A stretch of 64,000 nt of DNA from Goleter apudmare HA4340-LM2 (GCA_019359495.1 JAHHHF010000083.1:1-64000), one strand, 5' to 3'. Counted from the stretch's first letter, positions 27,570-37,956 are shown. The notes: generated by a model not told the origin, from the sequence alone. Made by a program: numbers and translations.

Positions 27570-27713
27570 TTATCTTTCTCCACATTACTTCATTAACTAT
27601 ATTGAATCATTAATTTTTGGACATTAGTCATCAGTCAACAGTCGATGCAGAAAGATAAACTAGACTCAAACCAGATGCCTGGTTATTGAGCGTAGTCAAA
27701 ACACTCTCCTCTA

Positions 27714-28316
27714 ATGACACAAACTAACTTATTCTCAACCCTAGCCGTCAATATTCCACCTAATTTGACACTGACAGTCTCTCATGAACAGTTTGTGGAG
27801 TTGGCACTGGCTAACAGAGATTTACAATTAGAACGAACTGCTACGGGAGAGTTGATTGTGATGCCGCCAACCGGCAGTGATACTGGTAAGAGAAACTTTG
27901 ACATTGCTGGACAACTTTGGTTGTGGAATCGTCAAACTAGATTAGGTGTAGCTTTTGACTCTTCAAGTGGTTTTCATCTCCCTAATGGTAGTGACAGATC
28001 ACCTAATGCTGCGTGGATACGTCAAGACAGATGGGATGCTCTGAGTATAGAACAGCAGGAAACCTTTGCTCCAATATGTCCTGATTTTGTCCTAGAACTA
28101 CGTTCTAAAAATGATTCGATAGAAAAGTTACGCGCCAAGATGAGAGAATACATAGAGAATGGCGCGCGTTTGGGTTGGTTAATTGACCGCCAAAATCAAC
28201 AGGTAGAAATTTATCGCCCAGGTCAAGATGTGGAAGTGCTAAATCATCCTGTGAGTTTGTTGGGGGAAGATGTGTTACTAGGGTTTGTGTTGGATTTAAC
28301 CGATGTCTGGAGTTGA
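27714..28316 (+). CDS. Uma2 family endonuclease (DUF820)
   Basis: 200 aa. Uma2 features are seen: ELALANRDLQLERTATGELIVMPPTG near the N-terminus, SSSGFHLPNGSDRSPNAAWI, PDFVLELRSKNDSIEKLRAKMREYIENGARLGWLIDRQNQQVEIYRPG. D/E-x-K residues (FVLELRSKND) suggest a PD-(D/E)XK nuclease fold. These genes are very abundant in filamentous cyanobacteria and their role is unknown. It stands 78 bp upstream of aroB on the same strand. Confidence 0.88.
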   Translation: MTQTNLFSTLAVNIPPNLTLTVSHEQFVELALANRDLQLERTATGELIVMPPTGSDTGKRNFDIAGQLWLWNRQTRLGVAFDSSSGFHLPNGSDRSPNAAWIRQDRWDALSIEQQETFAPICPDFVLELRSKNDSIEKLRAKMREYIENGARLGWLIDRQNQQVEIYRPGQDVEVLNHPVSLLGEDVLLGFVLDLTDVWS

Positions 28317-28394
28317 CAATCCTATTGCCTCTAACGCCTAAGTCTCTAGAATGCGGTAGAATACAGCCCACTGGCGCTTGTTGGGGTTTGGGTA

Positions 28395-29486
28395 ATGAGT
28401 TCTGTAATTAATGTGAATCTACCACAGCAGTCTTATGAGATTGCGATCGCTCCTGGGATTTTAGATCAACTGGGTGAAAGTATCACCAGTTTGCAACTAG
28501 GCAAGAAAGTTCTAGTGGTTTCTAATCCCACGATATTTAAACATTATGGCGAAAGAGCGATCGCATCTCTAGCATCTGCCGGATTTGATGTCGCTACTAG
28601 CACTCTCCCACCAGGCGAACGTTACAAAAACCTCAACTCTATCCAAAAAATCTACGATAGCGCCTTAGAACATCGTTTAGAACGTTCCTCTACCATCGTG
28701 GCTTTGGGGGGAGGTGTCGTTGGGGATATGGCTGGCTTTGCGGCTGCAACTTGGCTGCGGGGAATTAATGTAGTCCAAGTACCCACCACACTGTTAGCAA
28801 TGGTGGATTCTTCCGTGGGTGGCAAAACTGGTGTGAACCATCCCCACGGTAAAAACCTGATTGGGGCATTTTATCAGCCACGTTTTGTGTTAATTGACCC
28901 CGATGTCTTAAAAACTCTGCCCATGCGTGAGTTCCGCGCCGGCATGGCAGAAGTAATTAAATACAGTGTGATTTGGGATGCAGAATTATTTGCTCAGTTG
29001 GAAGCAAGTAAACACCTCAATCAACTCCGCTACGTCAAACCGGAATTAATCGGAACCATATTAACCCGTTCTTGTCAAGCCAAAGCCGATGTTGTGGGCA
29101 AAGACGAGAAAGAAGGTGGACTACGGGCTATTTTGAATTATGGTCATACCATTGGTCATGCAGTGGAAAGTTTGACAGGTTATCGGTTAGTCAATCATGG
29201 TGAAGCCGTGGCTATTGGTATGGTAGCAGCAGGACAAATTGCTGTGGAACTGGGATTGTGGCAGAAAGAAGATGCAGAACGGCAAAACGCCCTGATTCAG
29301 AAAGCAGGTTTACCAACTCAGTTACCAGAGGGGATAGATATTGAAGGAATTGTTGACGCTTTGCAACTAGATAAAAAAGTTAGAGACGGTAAAGTTAGAT
29401 TTATTTTGCCAACCCAAATTGGTGCAGTGACAATTACCGATGAAGTGCCATCAGATACTATCCGACAAGTATTGCGATCGCTGTAA
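28395..29486 (+). CDS. aroB: 3-dehydroquinate synthase
   Basis: 363 aa, the family length. NAD-binding [64 protein letters not shown] and [10 protein letters not shown] contain the Zn ligands (Glu, two His) and the catalytic Lys/Arg residues. It converts DAHP to 3-dehydroquinate, the second step of the shikimate pathway. ATG 28395. A HIP1 site is inside the N-terminus. A Uma2 gene follows 46 bp downstream. Confidence 0.97.
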   Translation: MSSVINVNLPQQSYEIAIAPGILDQLGESITSLQLGKKVLVVSNPTIFKHYGERAIASLASAGFDVATSTLPPGERYKNLNSIQKIYDSALEHRLERSSTIVALGGGVVGDMAGFAAATWLRGINVVQVPTTLLAMVDSSVGGKTGVNHPHGKNLIGAFYQPRFVLIDPDVLKTLPMREFRAGMAEVIKYSVIWDAELFAQLEASKHLNQLRYVKPELIGTILTRSCQAKADVVGKDEKEGGLRAILNYGHTIGHAVESLTGYRLVNHGEAVAIGMVAAGQIAVELGLWQKEDAERQNALIQKAGLPTQLPEGIDIEGIVDALQLDKKVRDGKVRFILPTQIGAVTITDEVPSDTIRQVLRSL

Positions 29487-29532
29487 TTTTTCAGCCAATT
29501 ACAATTAAACTAGGTTTCAACTAATTTATGCC

Positions 29533-30099
29533 ATGATACTCCAAGCAAATAATCAACTCACCTTAGAAGAGTTTCTCAATCTTCCCCCAGGCGAGGGAGA
29601 TATCACCTACGAACTGGTTAATGGTCAAGCAATTCCTAAGATGTCACCAAAAAAATTTCATTCAAAACTGACTCGTGCTTTGATCAATTTAATTGAGGAA
29701 TTATGTGGAGATAAAGGTGAAGTCTGTCCAGAATTGACAATAGCATTAACCCGTCGGGGAAAAGATTGGGCACCAATACCAGATCTGTTGTATATTGCCC
29801 ATGAACGTTTACCCTCGGACTGGGAAGATGAAGGGGTATGTTCTGTTCCTCCTGATTTGGTAATTGAAATTGTCTCGCCTGGGCAAACCTTTGGACAAAT
29901 CGCAGCGAAAGCTAAAGACTATTTAGATGCTCAAGTGCTGCAAGTGTGGGTGGTAGACAGCAAAGCGAGAAGCATTACTGTTTTCTACCCAAATGCAGCA
30001 CCACAAACTTATATGGGAGGTGAAATACTGAAAGATTCTCTATTTCCAGGATTAGAATTTACTGTTGAGCAAGTGTTTCAAAAGGCGAAAATTCCTTGA
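29533..30099 (+). CDS. Uma2 family endonuclease (DUF820)
   Basis: 188 aa. N-terminal LTLEEFLNLPPGEGDITYELVNGQAI, central LIEELCGDKGEVCPELTIALTR and C-terminal WAPIPDLLYIAHERLP...DLVIEIVSPGQTFGQIAAKAKDYLDAQVLQVWVVD. The IVSPGQ...KxxxY pattern is the putative active site. It is a different subgroup from the copy at 27714. No link to aroB is evident beyond adjacency. Confidence 0.88.
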   Translation: MILQANNQLTLEEFLNLPPGEGDITYELVNGQAIPKMSPKKFHSKLTRALINLIEELCGDKGEVCPELTIALTRRGKDWAPIPDLLYIAHERLPSDWEDEGVCSVPPDLVIEIVSPGQTFGQIAAKAKDYLDAQVLQVWVVDSKARSITVFYPNAAPQTYMGGEILKDSLFPGLEFTVEQVFQKAKIP

Positions 30100-30126
30100 T
30101 CAAGGGCATAGGATTATGGGGCATAT

Positions 30127-30744
30127 TCAATTTGACTTATCTCGTAGCAGCACATACAAATTTTGATTATTCCCACGCATCAAGCGCAATTCTTCATCTA
30201 AATAAGTAATATCAGACCAGCCATTAAATGAAAGTGTGGATGCTAGAGGTGATTCATCATCAATGCCTAAAGCCTCACGCAAAGCAGCATCACTCAAATG
30301 ATTATTTGCACTGGTGACAGCAGTTTCGAGAAAATCAACATTGAGACGTTGAGAACCTTCTAACGTGTAGCGTGCTGTCACTCGCACAATACCATTGATA
30401 CCAGAAGGTGCAGTAAACTCAATTGAGTTATTATACTGTTGACCATCTGGATAAATTTCTTGAAAAATACCAGTAACATTAACAGCCACATTCGGTAGTT
30501 TACCAAAAGCAAGGCGTTGCAGAGTCGTCTCCCGTTCCAAGCCAAAAGTGCTGTAAAGTAGCCGCCAACGTCCCTCAACTAATTGCATCTGGCTAGTAGG
30601 TTCTGGCGTGGGGTTTAATTTCTCAACTTGGGAGGCTAAGGATTCAATTTGGCGCTTAGTATCATCAGTGATATTAAAACCGATTTCCGTAGCCTGGGAA
30701 ATAGAGATTAATTCTTGCTTGAGATTTGCCAGTTCGCTTGTCAT
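30127..30744 (-). CDS. PAP/fibrillin family protein
   Basis: 205 aa. The sequence ...VEGRWRLLYSTFGLERETTLQRLAFGKLPNVAVNVTGIFQEIYPDGQQYNNSIEFT and LSFNGWSDITYLDEELRLMRGNNQNLYVLLR matches plastid lipid-associated proteins (fibrillins) in cyanobacteria. These are lipocalin-like proteins associated with thylakoids and light or oxidative stress. The N-terminus is helical. It converges on the Uma2 gene with 27 bp between. Confidence 0.85.
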   Translation of the reverse strand: MTSELANLKQELISISQATEIGFNITDDTKRQIESLASQVEKLNPTPEPTSQMQLVEGRWRLLYSTFGLERETTLQRLAFGKLPNVAVNVTGIFQEIYPDGQQYNNSIEFTAPSGINGIVRVTARYTLEGSQRLNVDFLETAVTSANNHLSDAALREALGIDDESPLASTLSFNGWSDITYLDEELRLMRGNNQNLYVLLRDKSN

Positions 30745-30931
30745 AGTCTTCTAGCACCTGAATCACTCACAAGTTAATTGTCAGCAGTCAACGATATTTC
30801 TCAAGCACTTATAAGTTTTGTTAAAGTGTTTGTGACTAACGTATAAGCGATCGCCCAATAAGTAACCCAGAAGGACTGTTCCACTGTACCTTAAACCGTA
30901 TTTTATTGTTATGGTCATCACTTACCATTCC

Positions 30932-31849
30932 TTATTCCCTCGCCGCAGGGCTGGTAATATCTAATATTCCTTGGTCGGCATCTAAAGTGACTGCCACACC
31001 AACTGGTAAAACGGCATTGGGCCCATCGTGACCAAAAGGCAAGTCTGAGACAATCGGAATCCCCAAATCACCCAAGCGATCGCGCAATACTTCTTCAACA
31101 CTAAAAGTAGGGACATTGGGCGGGGCTTCACAGCGAGTAAAACCCCCCAAAGCTATGCCGTTGACTTTTGCTAAAGCACCACTTAAACGCCATTGCGTCA
31201 ACATGCGATCAATGCGGTAAGGTGCTTCTGTAACATCCTCAAATGCCAAAATTACACCATCTAGATTTGGTTGTATGGGTGTGCTTAAAAGATGAGTTGC
31301 CACCGTAAGATTACCAGGTAGCAACATACCAGTCACAATTCCACCACCCCAACCGCAACCTTTGAGAGGAGGGAGGGGTCGCCCTTCTAGCCAGTGAAAT
31401 AATCGCTCAATTGACCAATCTGGCTCATGGGCAAGAGTTGTCAGTACGGGCGCGTGGAGGCTGGAAATCCCCGCAGTGTAAAGGCTCCATAAGAGGGCGG
31501 TGATGTCAGAAAAGCCAATTAGCCACTTGGGTACGACTGAGTTGTTTTGCCAATGCCAATTTTCCAAAATTCTCGTACTCCCAAAACCACCTCTAGCACA
31601 AAGAATACCCCGACAGTTGGGATCATTCCAGGCAGTGGCTAGTTGGTGGCGACGGCTGTCATCTTTGCCAGCGAGATAGCCCCATTGCTCATCAATTGTT
31701 GGTAGGATTTCTACACAGTAGCCACGAGATCGCCAAATTTCTAGACTCCGCTCAAATGCCTCAAACTCTCGCAAAGCACCACTAGGGGCAATAACTCGCA
31801 GCAAGTCACCAGGTTTCAGGGGCGCTGGTAAGATTTTGGATTTCATCAA
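30932..31849 (-). CDS. LD-carboxypeptidase (MccF-like, peptidase S66)
   Basis: 305 aa. LKPGDLLRVIAPSGALRE at the N-terminus, GILCARGGFGSTRILE, the nucleophile Ser in IGFSDITALL, ILAFEDVTEAPYRIDRML with the acidic residue, and the His in LPFGHDGPNAVLPVGV. The family cuts the D-Ala from tetrapeptides in murein recycling; a close branch (MccF) cuts microcin C. Length and residues do not separate these. The start is MMKSK at 31849. It lies 138 bp after a sugar-binding lipoprotein gene. Confidence 0.9.
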   Translation of the reverse strand: MMKSKILPAPLKPGDLLRVIAPSGALREFEAFERSLEIWRSRGYCVEILPTIDEQWGYLAGKDDSRRHQLATAWNDPNCRGILCARGGFGSTRILENWHWQNNSVVPKWLIGFSDITALLWSLYTAGISSLHAPVLTTLAHEPDWSIERLFHWLEGRPLPPLKGCGWGGGIVTGMLLPGNLTVATHLLSTPIQPNLDGVILAFEDVTEAPYRIDRMLTQWRLSGALAKVNGIALGGFTRCEAPPNVPTFSVEEVLRDRLGDLGIPIVSDLPFGHDGPNAVLPVGVAVTLDADQGILDITSPAARE

Positions 31850-31987
31850 TTAGGTATGCGTTGAAAACTTTTGCAAATTTTGATTTGGAGCATAAACGCA
31901 AATATGACAAAAAAGCAATACCCCAATACCATGTAGCAAACAAAGAACGGTTGTTCGCCCTGACCACATAGTTTATGGTGGCGAATA

Positions 31988-33268
31988 TCAATTCCGCATT
32001 AAATCGAGCCGTGCTTGGGCGTTTTTCAAGGCTGTTTCTGGAGATGCACCTAGCATAGTAGCTTCTATAGCTCGACCCAAACTATCAGACAAGCGACTAT
32101 AGCCAGGAATAATTGGTCGAGAACCGGCTACAGACATTTGCTCAAGAAAAACTTTCATCACGGGTTTTTGCTTGATATATTCTTGGTAAGCCTGACTTTG
32201 AGCCGATTTCGTATTTACGGGTAAAAAACCTGAACTGATACTCCATTCGGTTTGGAATTCTTCACTAACAACATATTGCAAAAACTTCAGAGATGCCTGT
32301 TCTCTTTGGGGTGTGGTTTTCATCACAAACATATTGCCACTAGCCAGTACACTTGCTGGTTGCACATTACTAGGAACTGGTAGGACAGCATAATCAACTT
32401 GGCTTTTCATAATAAAAGTCCAAGGCCCAGTTAACTGCATCGCCACACGACCAGCAATAAAATCATCTTCTTCGTATCCGCGTTCTGGAGCCGAGAATTT
32501 TGTCGAACCATCTTTAATCAAATCTTGCCAAAATTGCAAAGCAGCGATCGCTTGGGGATTGGCTAAGTTTGGGCTGTTATTTTCGACGATGTTACCACCA
32601 TTACCTAATAAGAAAGGAAACCATGTAAATACTGTCCATTCTCCTTTACCAAGGGGCATCAATAGACCATATTGTTCTGGAGTCCCATCGCCATTCCGGT
32701 CTATTGTGAGTTTTTTCGCCACTTCTCGCAATTCTGCCCAGGTTTTTGGTAACTCGGTAATTCCTGCGGCTTTAAACAAATCTGGTCGGTAAAATAAGCT
32801 GATATTCCCTGCAAATAAGGGGACTGACCAAATATGCTCGTTTAACTCCATCTCACCAAAGCAATTCTGAATAATTTCGGATTTCATTGGTGAATTATTG
32901 AGCCAATCTTCCAGAGGGCGAATTGCTCCTAATTCTACAAATTGACCTGTAATTTGCGGGTTAAAAAATAAAATATCTGGTGGGACATTGCCGATAACTG
33001 CGGTTAAAACTTTCGGTATTTGTTGGTCAAGTTGACCTGCATAAATAGATTCCACCTCAATATCAGGATGGTTCTGATTAAATCGGTCTACTAGTTTTTG
33101 AAAAACATCTCGATTGGGAGGTGGATTAATACCATGCCAAAGGGTCAGGTGCACAACTTCTTTATTTGTGGGATTGACAGTCTGACAACCACCGAGAGTC
33201 AGTAAAAATAGACCCAGGAGAAAGACAAACAGCGATCGCCTAATTAGACCGACAGAGGTAACTTGCAT
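31988..33268 (-). CDS. Extracellular sugar-binding lipoprotein of an ABC transporter
   Basis: 426 aa. The signal peptide ends with lipobox LTLGGC (Cys near 28). The mature protein is a type I solute-binding protein: VHLTLWHGINPPPNRDVFQKLVDRFNQNHPDIEV, ILFFNPQITGQFVELGAIRPLEDW, RPDLFKAAGITELPKTWAELREVAKKL, GRVAMQLTGPWTFIM. These bind sugars or glycosides in the periplasm. No permease or ATPase gene lies next to it, which is common for orphan binding proteins in cyanobacteria. The glycosyltransferase upstream starts beyond the 44-bp gap; a shared transcript is likely. Confidence 0.9.
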   Translation of the reverse strand: MQVTSVGLIRRSLFVFLLGLFLLTLGGCQTVNPTNKEVVHLTLWHGINPPPNRDVFQKLVDRFNQNHPDIEVESIYAGQLDQQIPKVLTAVIGNVPPDILFFNPQITGQFVELGAIRPLEDWLNNSPMKSEIIQNCFGEMELNEHIWSVPLFAGNISLFYRPDLFKAAGITELPKTWAELREVAKKLTIDRNGDGTPEQYGLLMPLGKGEWTVFTWFPFLLGNGGNIVENNSPNLANPQAIAALQFWQDLIKDGSTKFSAPERGYEEDDFIAGRVAMQLTGPWTFIMKSQVDYAVLPVPSNVQPASVLASGNMFVMKTTPQREQASLKFLQYVVSEEFQTEWSISSGFLPVNTKSAQSQAYQEYIKQKPVMKVFLEQMSVAGSRPIIPGYSRLSDSLGRAIEATMLGASPETALKNAQARLDLMRN

Positions 33269-33312
33269 GGGTCAGATGAAGAATTGGCTAGTGGCTAAAT
33301 GGTTAACTGATT

Positions 33313-34389
33313 TTAAAGTTTAGTCAATAACTGGCTAAAACATTGGGCGATCGCTGGGGCATTAAATTCTAAAACTTTAGCGCGACCTGCTTTGCCCATC
33401 GCTTGACTTTTTGCGGGTGATAAGAGAATTTCTGCTAACTGGTGTGCTAAATCTTCTGCATCTAAAGGTGTCGCCAATAAACCTTGGACGCCATCTGTAA
33501 TCAACTCTGGCGTAGAGGTCGAACGACTGGCCACAATTGGCTTGCAAGTTGCCATTGCTTCCGCAAACACAATCCCAAAGCCTTCTTGCAGACTTGGTAA
33601 GCAGAAGACATGACAACGGATATATTCTTTCACCAGTTCCTCATAGGGAATGTAACCCAAAAACGTCACCTGCTGGTCTAAATCCAGTTCTTGGGCGAGA
33701 CGCCGCAGATTTTCCCACTCTGGGCCCTTACTAGCAATTCGCACTTCCACATCTGGCACTTGATGACGCAGAATGGCGGTAGCGCGAATTAAGGTAGCCA
33801 CATTTTTGCGGGGATATTGCACTCCCACACACAACACGGTGGGATGTGTACTCTGGGTGATTTTTTCATTTGCAGTTGCTGATGCTAAGGCTGCATCCCA
33901 TCCCTGGAGGTCGAACGGGGGCGCGACAACGTGGATATCGCCGCTATATTTGTAAAGTTGAGCTAGCCTAACGCGGGAATATTCACTCAGGGTAATCACC
34001 ATATTGGCACGATGGACACTAACGCTTTCGGCTTTACCCATTAACTCTAAAGCCGTCCGCACCAAACCCCGCTCAAATTTGGCCTCATCGGCGATCGTAC
34101 CGTTAATATAAGCCACAAAAGGCGGTTGGATGCGATCGCTAATTGTATAACCATCCATATCCATCCCCACCACCACATCATAGTCATCGAAGCTACGGGG
34201 ATTGAGTTGCCAGTTCCACAGGAAACGATGCACCGTATAACCCAAAGGCCCGGATGACTTAGTGGGAGCAAAGACATCAACAGTATGACCCTGCGATCGC
34301 AATTGAGCAATCAAGTGGGCGCTACCAACAAAGGTACCACTTCCCAGCTTGGCGTTTTGAGGGGTAGCTGTGATAAACGCTAACTTCAT
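33313..34389 (-). CDS. Glycosyltransferase family 4
   Basis: 358 aa. The N-terminus (MKLAFITATPQNAKLGSGTFVGS) and the donor-binding half with VLCVGVQYPRKNVATLIRA, VTFLGYIPYEELVKEY and SLQEGFGIVFAEAMATCKPIVAS show a GT-B fold with the ExxxxxxxE motif (EGFGIVFAE). It transfers a nucleotide sugar to an unknown acceptor and is probably used for surface polysaccharide or glycolipid. It lies 44 bp upstream of the binding protein on the same strand. Confidence 0.9.
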   Translation of the reverse strand: MKLAFITATPQNAKLGSGTFVGSAHLIAQLRSQGHTVDVFAPTKSSGPLGYTVHRFLWNWQLNPRSFDDYDVVVGMDMDGYTISDRIQPPFVAYINGTIADEAKFERGLVRTALELMGKAESVSVHRANMVITLSEYSRVRLAQLYKYSGDIHVVAPPFDLQGWDAALASATANEKITQSTHPTVLCVGVQYPRKNVATLIRATAILRHQVPDVEVRIASKGPEWENLRRLAQELDLDQQVTFLGYIPYEELVKEYIRCHVFCLPSLQEGFGIVFAEAMATCKPIVASRSTSTPELITDGVQGLLATPLDAEDLAHQLAEILLSPAKSQAMGKAGRAKVLEFNAPAIAQCFSQLLTKL

Positions 34390-34693
34390 CGAACACAGAC
34401 CAGACAGTTTACTTAATTATTATGCTGCTTTTGTAATTGATCCTGATGGCTATCCCATCGCCGCATTCAATCGAGAACATTTATAGTCATCCTCAATTTA
34501 GCCAAATTCAATTCCTCACCTGCCTGATAATTCGGGGGTATTGTTGCTCAAATTGATATATTTTATAATAGTAAATAGATAGTTAATTTTATGGCAATTC
34601 TCAACCATAAAAGTTTCATTGTCAGCTAGAGCCAATAAACTTGCTCTCATCCCTGGCTAAACATATCAAAAAAGCGATCGCACCGAAAATTTT

Positions 34694-35149
34694 ATGTTTA
34701 AAAGATGCCGATTTAGTTTGCTGCTGCTAGCAGTAATAGGAAATTTTGCGTGGACATTGAACGCCAGGGCAAATTTAAGTGGCAACCTCACCGTAGAAAT
34801 TGATGGATTTAAAAATCAAAAAGGACAAGTCTGCGCCAGTATATTTGCAAATAGTAAAGGATTTCCTAATCAACGCGATCGCGTATTACAAAAGCAATGC
34901 ACCCAGATTACCGACATCCCTGTAAAGATGACCTTTGAGAATTTAAAAGCCGGTAGTTATGCAATTGCTGTGATGCACGATCAAAATAAAGACCTCACCC
35001 TCAATCGCAATGGTTTCGGTATGCCCAACGAAGGCTTTGGTTTTTCCAGAAACCCAGAAGTGACTACCAAACCTCCCAAATTCGGCGACGCAGCATTTTT
35101 AGTAGCAGGGCCAAATACTAAGGTGAGTATTCAGTTGAAATATTTATAG
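34694..35149 (+). CDS. DUF2141 secreted protein
   Basis: 151 aa with a signal peptide ending near ARAN (residue 26). The mature part is LSGNLTVEIDGFKNQKGQVCASIFANSKGFP, IPVKMTFENLKAGSYAIAVMHDQNKDLTLNRNGFGMPNEGFGFS, the DUF2141 signature (beta-sandwich, with DxN and GMPxEGFGFS). Exported, function unknown. Starts at ATG 34694, 304 bp after the divergent glycosyltransferase start. A HIP1 site precedes it. Confidence 0.88.
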   Translation: MFKRCRFSLLLLAVIGNFAWTLNARANLSGNLTVEIDGFKNQKGQVCASIFANSKGFPNQRDRVLQKQCTQITDIPVKMTFENLKAGSYAIAVMHDQNKDLTLNRNGFGMPNEGFGFSRNPEVTTKPPKFGDAAFLVAGPNTKVSIQLKYL

Positions 35150-35218
35150 AGCTAATTTTGATTACCTGTGAAAACTCCAAAAAAATAAACTATCGAATTT
35201 TTCTCCCCTAGATATTTT

Positions 35219-36379
35219 TTAATTGGAAGTCCCTTGGTGCATATCTTCCGGTGGACTCTGTTGCTCAGGTACTGTACGCATACGATTCATCTGACTGAGA
35301 GCATACCTTGCTGTTGACTGGACTTCAGCATCAGGGTCTTCCAGTGCATGGCGTAACATTTGGCTAATCTGACTCATCATGTCGTAAACACGAGTCAAGT
35401 CACGGATGGCATTTTGCCGCACTTGTGGGCTTTCATCTTGCATGGAAATTGCTAAAGCACGGTTCATAGGTTTTAGTGTGCGGATACCAATCTCCCCCAC
35501 AGCCGCCAAAATTAAGCTGCGTTGTTGCGAATCTACATCCATCATCAGGTCTAACAGTGGCTGAATTGCTCGTGAGTCACCCTGCTGACCCAAATCCCAA
35601 ATCGCCTTGCGTCTCTGATTAGGATCAGCACTGTGCAAATCTTTAATTAATTCCTCAACGATACTAATTTTAGCCAAACGGGAGGTTTGTTCTGGTGGCA
35701 GCAATTTGGTAGATATGGATGTGGTTACAGGTTGGTGACTTTCTTCCATTGGGACGCTTTCATCTGGATTGGGCGTCTTCTCCAGCTCTGTTGACGACTT
35801 TTGAACGGGTTCTTGGCCAGTTTCAGTATCAGTTTCAGCAACTTGTTTGACTTGACTAAAGCGCCTGATCAAATAAAGGATGATACCAACACCTCCTAGA
35901 AGTCCCAGTCCCAATAGTGACCACCAAATAAAGCCCCTTTGGCTTGACTGACTTTGAAAACTAGGTTGAGGTTTAGGTGTGGGAGCAGCCACAAATGAAG
36001 CCTTGGCAACTACTGCTGCTTGTAGACTTTCCCTAGTATCCTTACCAGCAATACCATCTGCTACCAAGCCTTTGGCTTTTTGAAATTGAGATACAGCGAT
36101 TTTCGTGCTTTCCCCGTATTGGCCGTTAATCGCCCCGTCATAGTATCCTAAATCTTTTAATTGGGTTTGCAGAGCTTGCACATCCTGCCCTGTATCACCA
36201 AGTTTCAAAATCGGCTGTTTGGCAACTGCTGTAGAACTGGCTTGTGCAAGTTCTAAAATTTTAGGCGTTAAGTCAGGTGTCGCTGGATTCGCCGGACTAT
36301 GGTATAAACCCAGGCAAATACAGCAGGTAAATATAGATATCGAGGAATAGCATAACCTCATATTGCGAGTTTCAGACAA
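35219..36379 (-). CDS. Peptidoglycan-binding protein with membrane span and HEAT repeats
   Basis: 386 aa. An N-terminal hydrophobic segment (signal or anchor) is followed by a PG_binding_1 domain (about 60-125: LGDTGQDVQALQTQLKDLGYYDGAINGQYGEST...), then a transmembrane helix (about 150-172: WWSLLGLGLLGGVGIILYLI). A charged linker leads to a C-terminal HEAT/PBS-lyase-like region (about 240-370: DPNQRRKAIWDLGQQGDSRAIQPLLDLM, QVRQNAIRDLTRVYD). The wall-binding part should face the periplasm and the HEAT part the cytoplasm. It may tie envelope state to cytosolic partners. Confidence 0.88.
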   Translation of the reverse strand: MSETRNMRLCYSSISIFTCCICLGLYHSPANPATPDLTPKILELAQASSTAVAKQPILKLGDTGQDVQALQTQLKDLGYYDGAINGQYGESTKIAVSQFQKAKGLVADGIAGKDTRESLQAAVVAKASFVAAPTPKPQPSFQSQSSQRGFIWWSLLGLGLLGGVGIILYLIRRFSQVKQVAETDTETGQEPVQKSSTELEKTPNPDESVPMEESHQPVTTSISTKLLPPEQTSRLAKISIVEELIKDLHSADPNQRRKAIWDLGQQGDSRAIQPLLDLMMDVDSQQRSLILAAVGEIGIRTLKPMNRALAISMQDESPQVRQNAIRDLTRVYDMMSQISQMLRHALEDPDAEVQSTARYALSQMNRMRTVPEQQSPPEDMHQGTSN

Positions 36380-36514
36380 AAAGTACTTGTTGATTTATCG
36401 ATACCACGATAACTTCAAGTTGTCTAAAAGTTAACTCTTATTCTGATAAAAAATTGTCAAGGGAGGTATTGGGTAATACCTCCCCCATCACCCGATCTCC
36501 CTTATCTCCTCAAA

Positions 36515-37564
36515 TTAGGGCAAAATTTCTGGTTCTGACTCCCTTACCGTTAGAGTTATGGGCTTGACTTGTTTGGCGGTAGATGGTTCTAAAATAGCTT
36601 GCTGGTGCGTAGTAGTTTTGTCCCTTGCCAAGTTGTCACGCTGGTTGATCAAATAAATACTAACTAAAGTCAGGGAGACTCCCACCCATTGCAACGGAGT
36701 GAGGACTTCTGAGAGAAAGAGATTACCAAATAGCAGGGCAAAAACGGGTGTGAGAAAGGTGAGGGAACTTAGACTCGTGAGACTACCGCTAGAAGCAAAG
36801 TAGAAAAACAATCCATAAGCGATCGCACTACCAAATACTGTGGCATATCCCAGTGCTAAAAAATCAGATGTGCTGATATTCTCCCACTGCTGGGATTCAA
36901 AAACCGATGACATGCCCCATAACGGTAATCCACCCAAAATCATATGCCATCCTGTAGCGACTACTGGATCGGCATATCGCATCACAAACCGGATTAATAC
37001 TGTTCCTACGGCCATTGACAGTGCTGCTAACAGCATCAACCACTCACCGGAAGCAAACAACTGTTGCCAGTTACCAATTGTAATATCTGCACCTACACCC
37101 AGCAGATGGAAAATCCACTCATCAGGTAAGCCAATTAAACTAATGCCTGATATTCCCAATCCTAGCCCTAGCCATCCCCACAAACCAATATGTTCTTGGA
37201 ATAGCCACAAGGATAATAAGGCCACGGCCAAGGGTTGAGAGTCAATCATCACAGACCCCAAACCCGCACCAGTTCTGACTAATCCTTCTGCTAAAAAGCC
37301 CTGAAATAGCGTTCCATCCACCAATGCAAATAAGGCAATCCACAACCAAGCCGCCCATCCTTTGGGCTGGGATTTACCCATGAGTGCTGCTGTGATGAGA
37401 ATTAACACCCCAGCCGGTAATAAACGCACTCCTGCCATAAATAACGGCGTTGTATGGGGTATCACTCCTTTCATTGCCACCATCGCCGTCCCCCACAGGA
37501 AAAAGGGGGCAATTAATAGTACTGTGGCGAAAGGGAATTGAGACGCACTGGATTTCATCTGCAT
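36515..37564 (-). CDS. EamA/DMT-family exporter
   Basis: 349 aa with ten hydrophobic segments in two EamA repeats: FLWGTAMVAMKGVI..., RLLPAGVLILITA; and MLLAALSMAVGTVLIRFV, LGYATVFGSAIAYGLFFYFAS, TFLTPVFALLFGNLFLSEVLTPLQW. The family exports amino acids, nucleotides or drugs; the substrate is unknown. A hydrophilic C-terminal tail (about 310-349) is present. It stands alone, with 135 bp to the wall-binding gene downstream. Confidence 0.9.
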   Translation of the reverse strand: MQMKSSASQFPFATVLLIAPFFLWGTAMVAMKGVIPHTTPLFMAGVRLLPAGVLILITAALMGKSQPKGWAAWLWIALFALVDGTLFQGFLAEGLVRTGAGLGSVMIDSQPLAVALLSLWLFQEHIGLWGWLGLGLGISGISLIGLPDEWIFHLLGVGADITIGNWQQLFASGEWLMLLAALSMAVGTVLIRFVMRYADPVVATGWHMILGGLPLWGMSSVFESQQWENISTSDFLALGYATVFGSAIAYGLFFYFASSGSLTSLSSLTFLTPVFALLFGNLFLSEVLTPLQWVGVSLTLVSIYLINQRDNLARDKTTTHQQAILEPSTAKQVKPITLTVRESEPEILP

Positions 37565-37722
37565 GGGTTTGCTGATGCCTTTGTTGAATAGGTGCAGAGA
37601 TTGCTTTACATAATTTTACCGAATTGTGTCACTTTGTGTGCGTGTAGTGTCTCGTATCATGTAGTGCTTTGGGCTTACCGGAGGGTATTTTGAATCTTAA
37701 ATTTGGTATAAAGCCTCTGTTT

Positions 37723-37902
37723 TTATCTAAACGGATTCACAATTTCTAATTGACTAACTACTACTAAACCATCTTGCATATCTTCAGAATAAAGAATACT
37801 TGCTTTTGCAGACAGCGCACAAGCAACAATTAAACTATCCCAAAAAGAAAAATTATATCGATTGCGGATATCCGATGCAGATTCAAAAATACTCAGGATA
37901 TA
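37723..37902 (-). pseudogene. PIN-domain toxin, C-terminal fragment
   Basis: The minus strand reads ESASDIRNRYNFSFWDSLIV, then ACALSAKASILYSEDMQDGL and LEIVNPFR, then stop. That is the C-terminal half of a VapC-type PIN RNase, with the conserved WDSLIVA and SEDM(Q)DG motifs. The upstream sequence has a stop and no first or second motif, so the N-terminal half is lost. No antitoxin gene remains. It is independent of the broken PIN gene at 2128. Confidence 0.75.
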
Positions 37903-37956
37903 TCACCTTGCTATTGAACAAGCAGCGCACCATAACCTCTTACCTCCACCTCCATG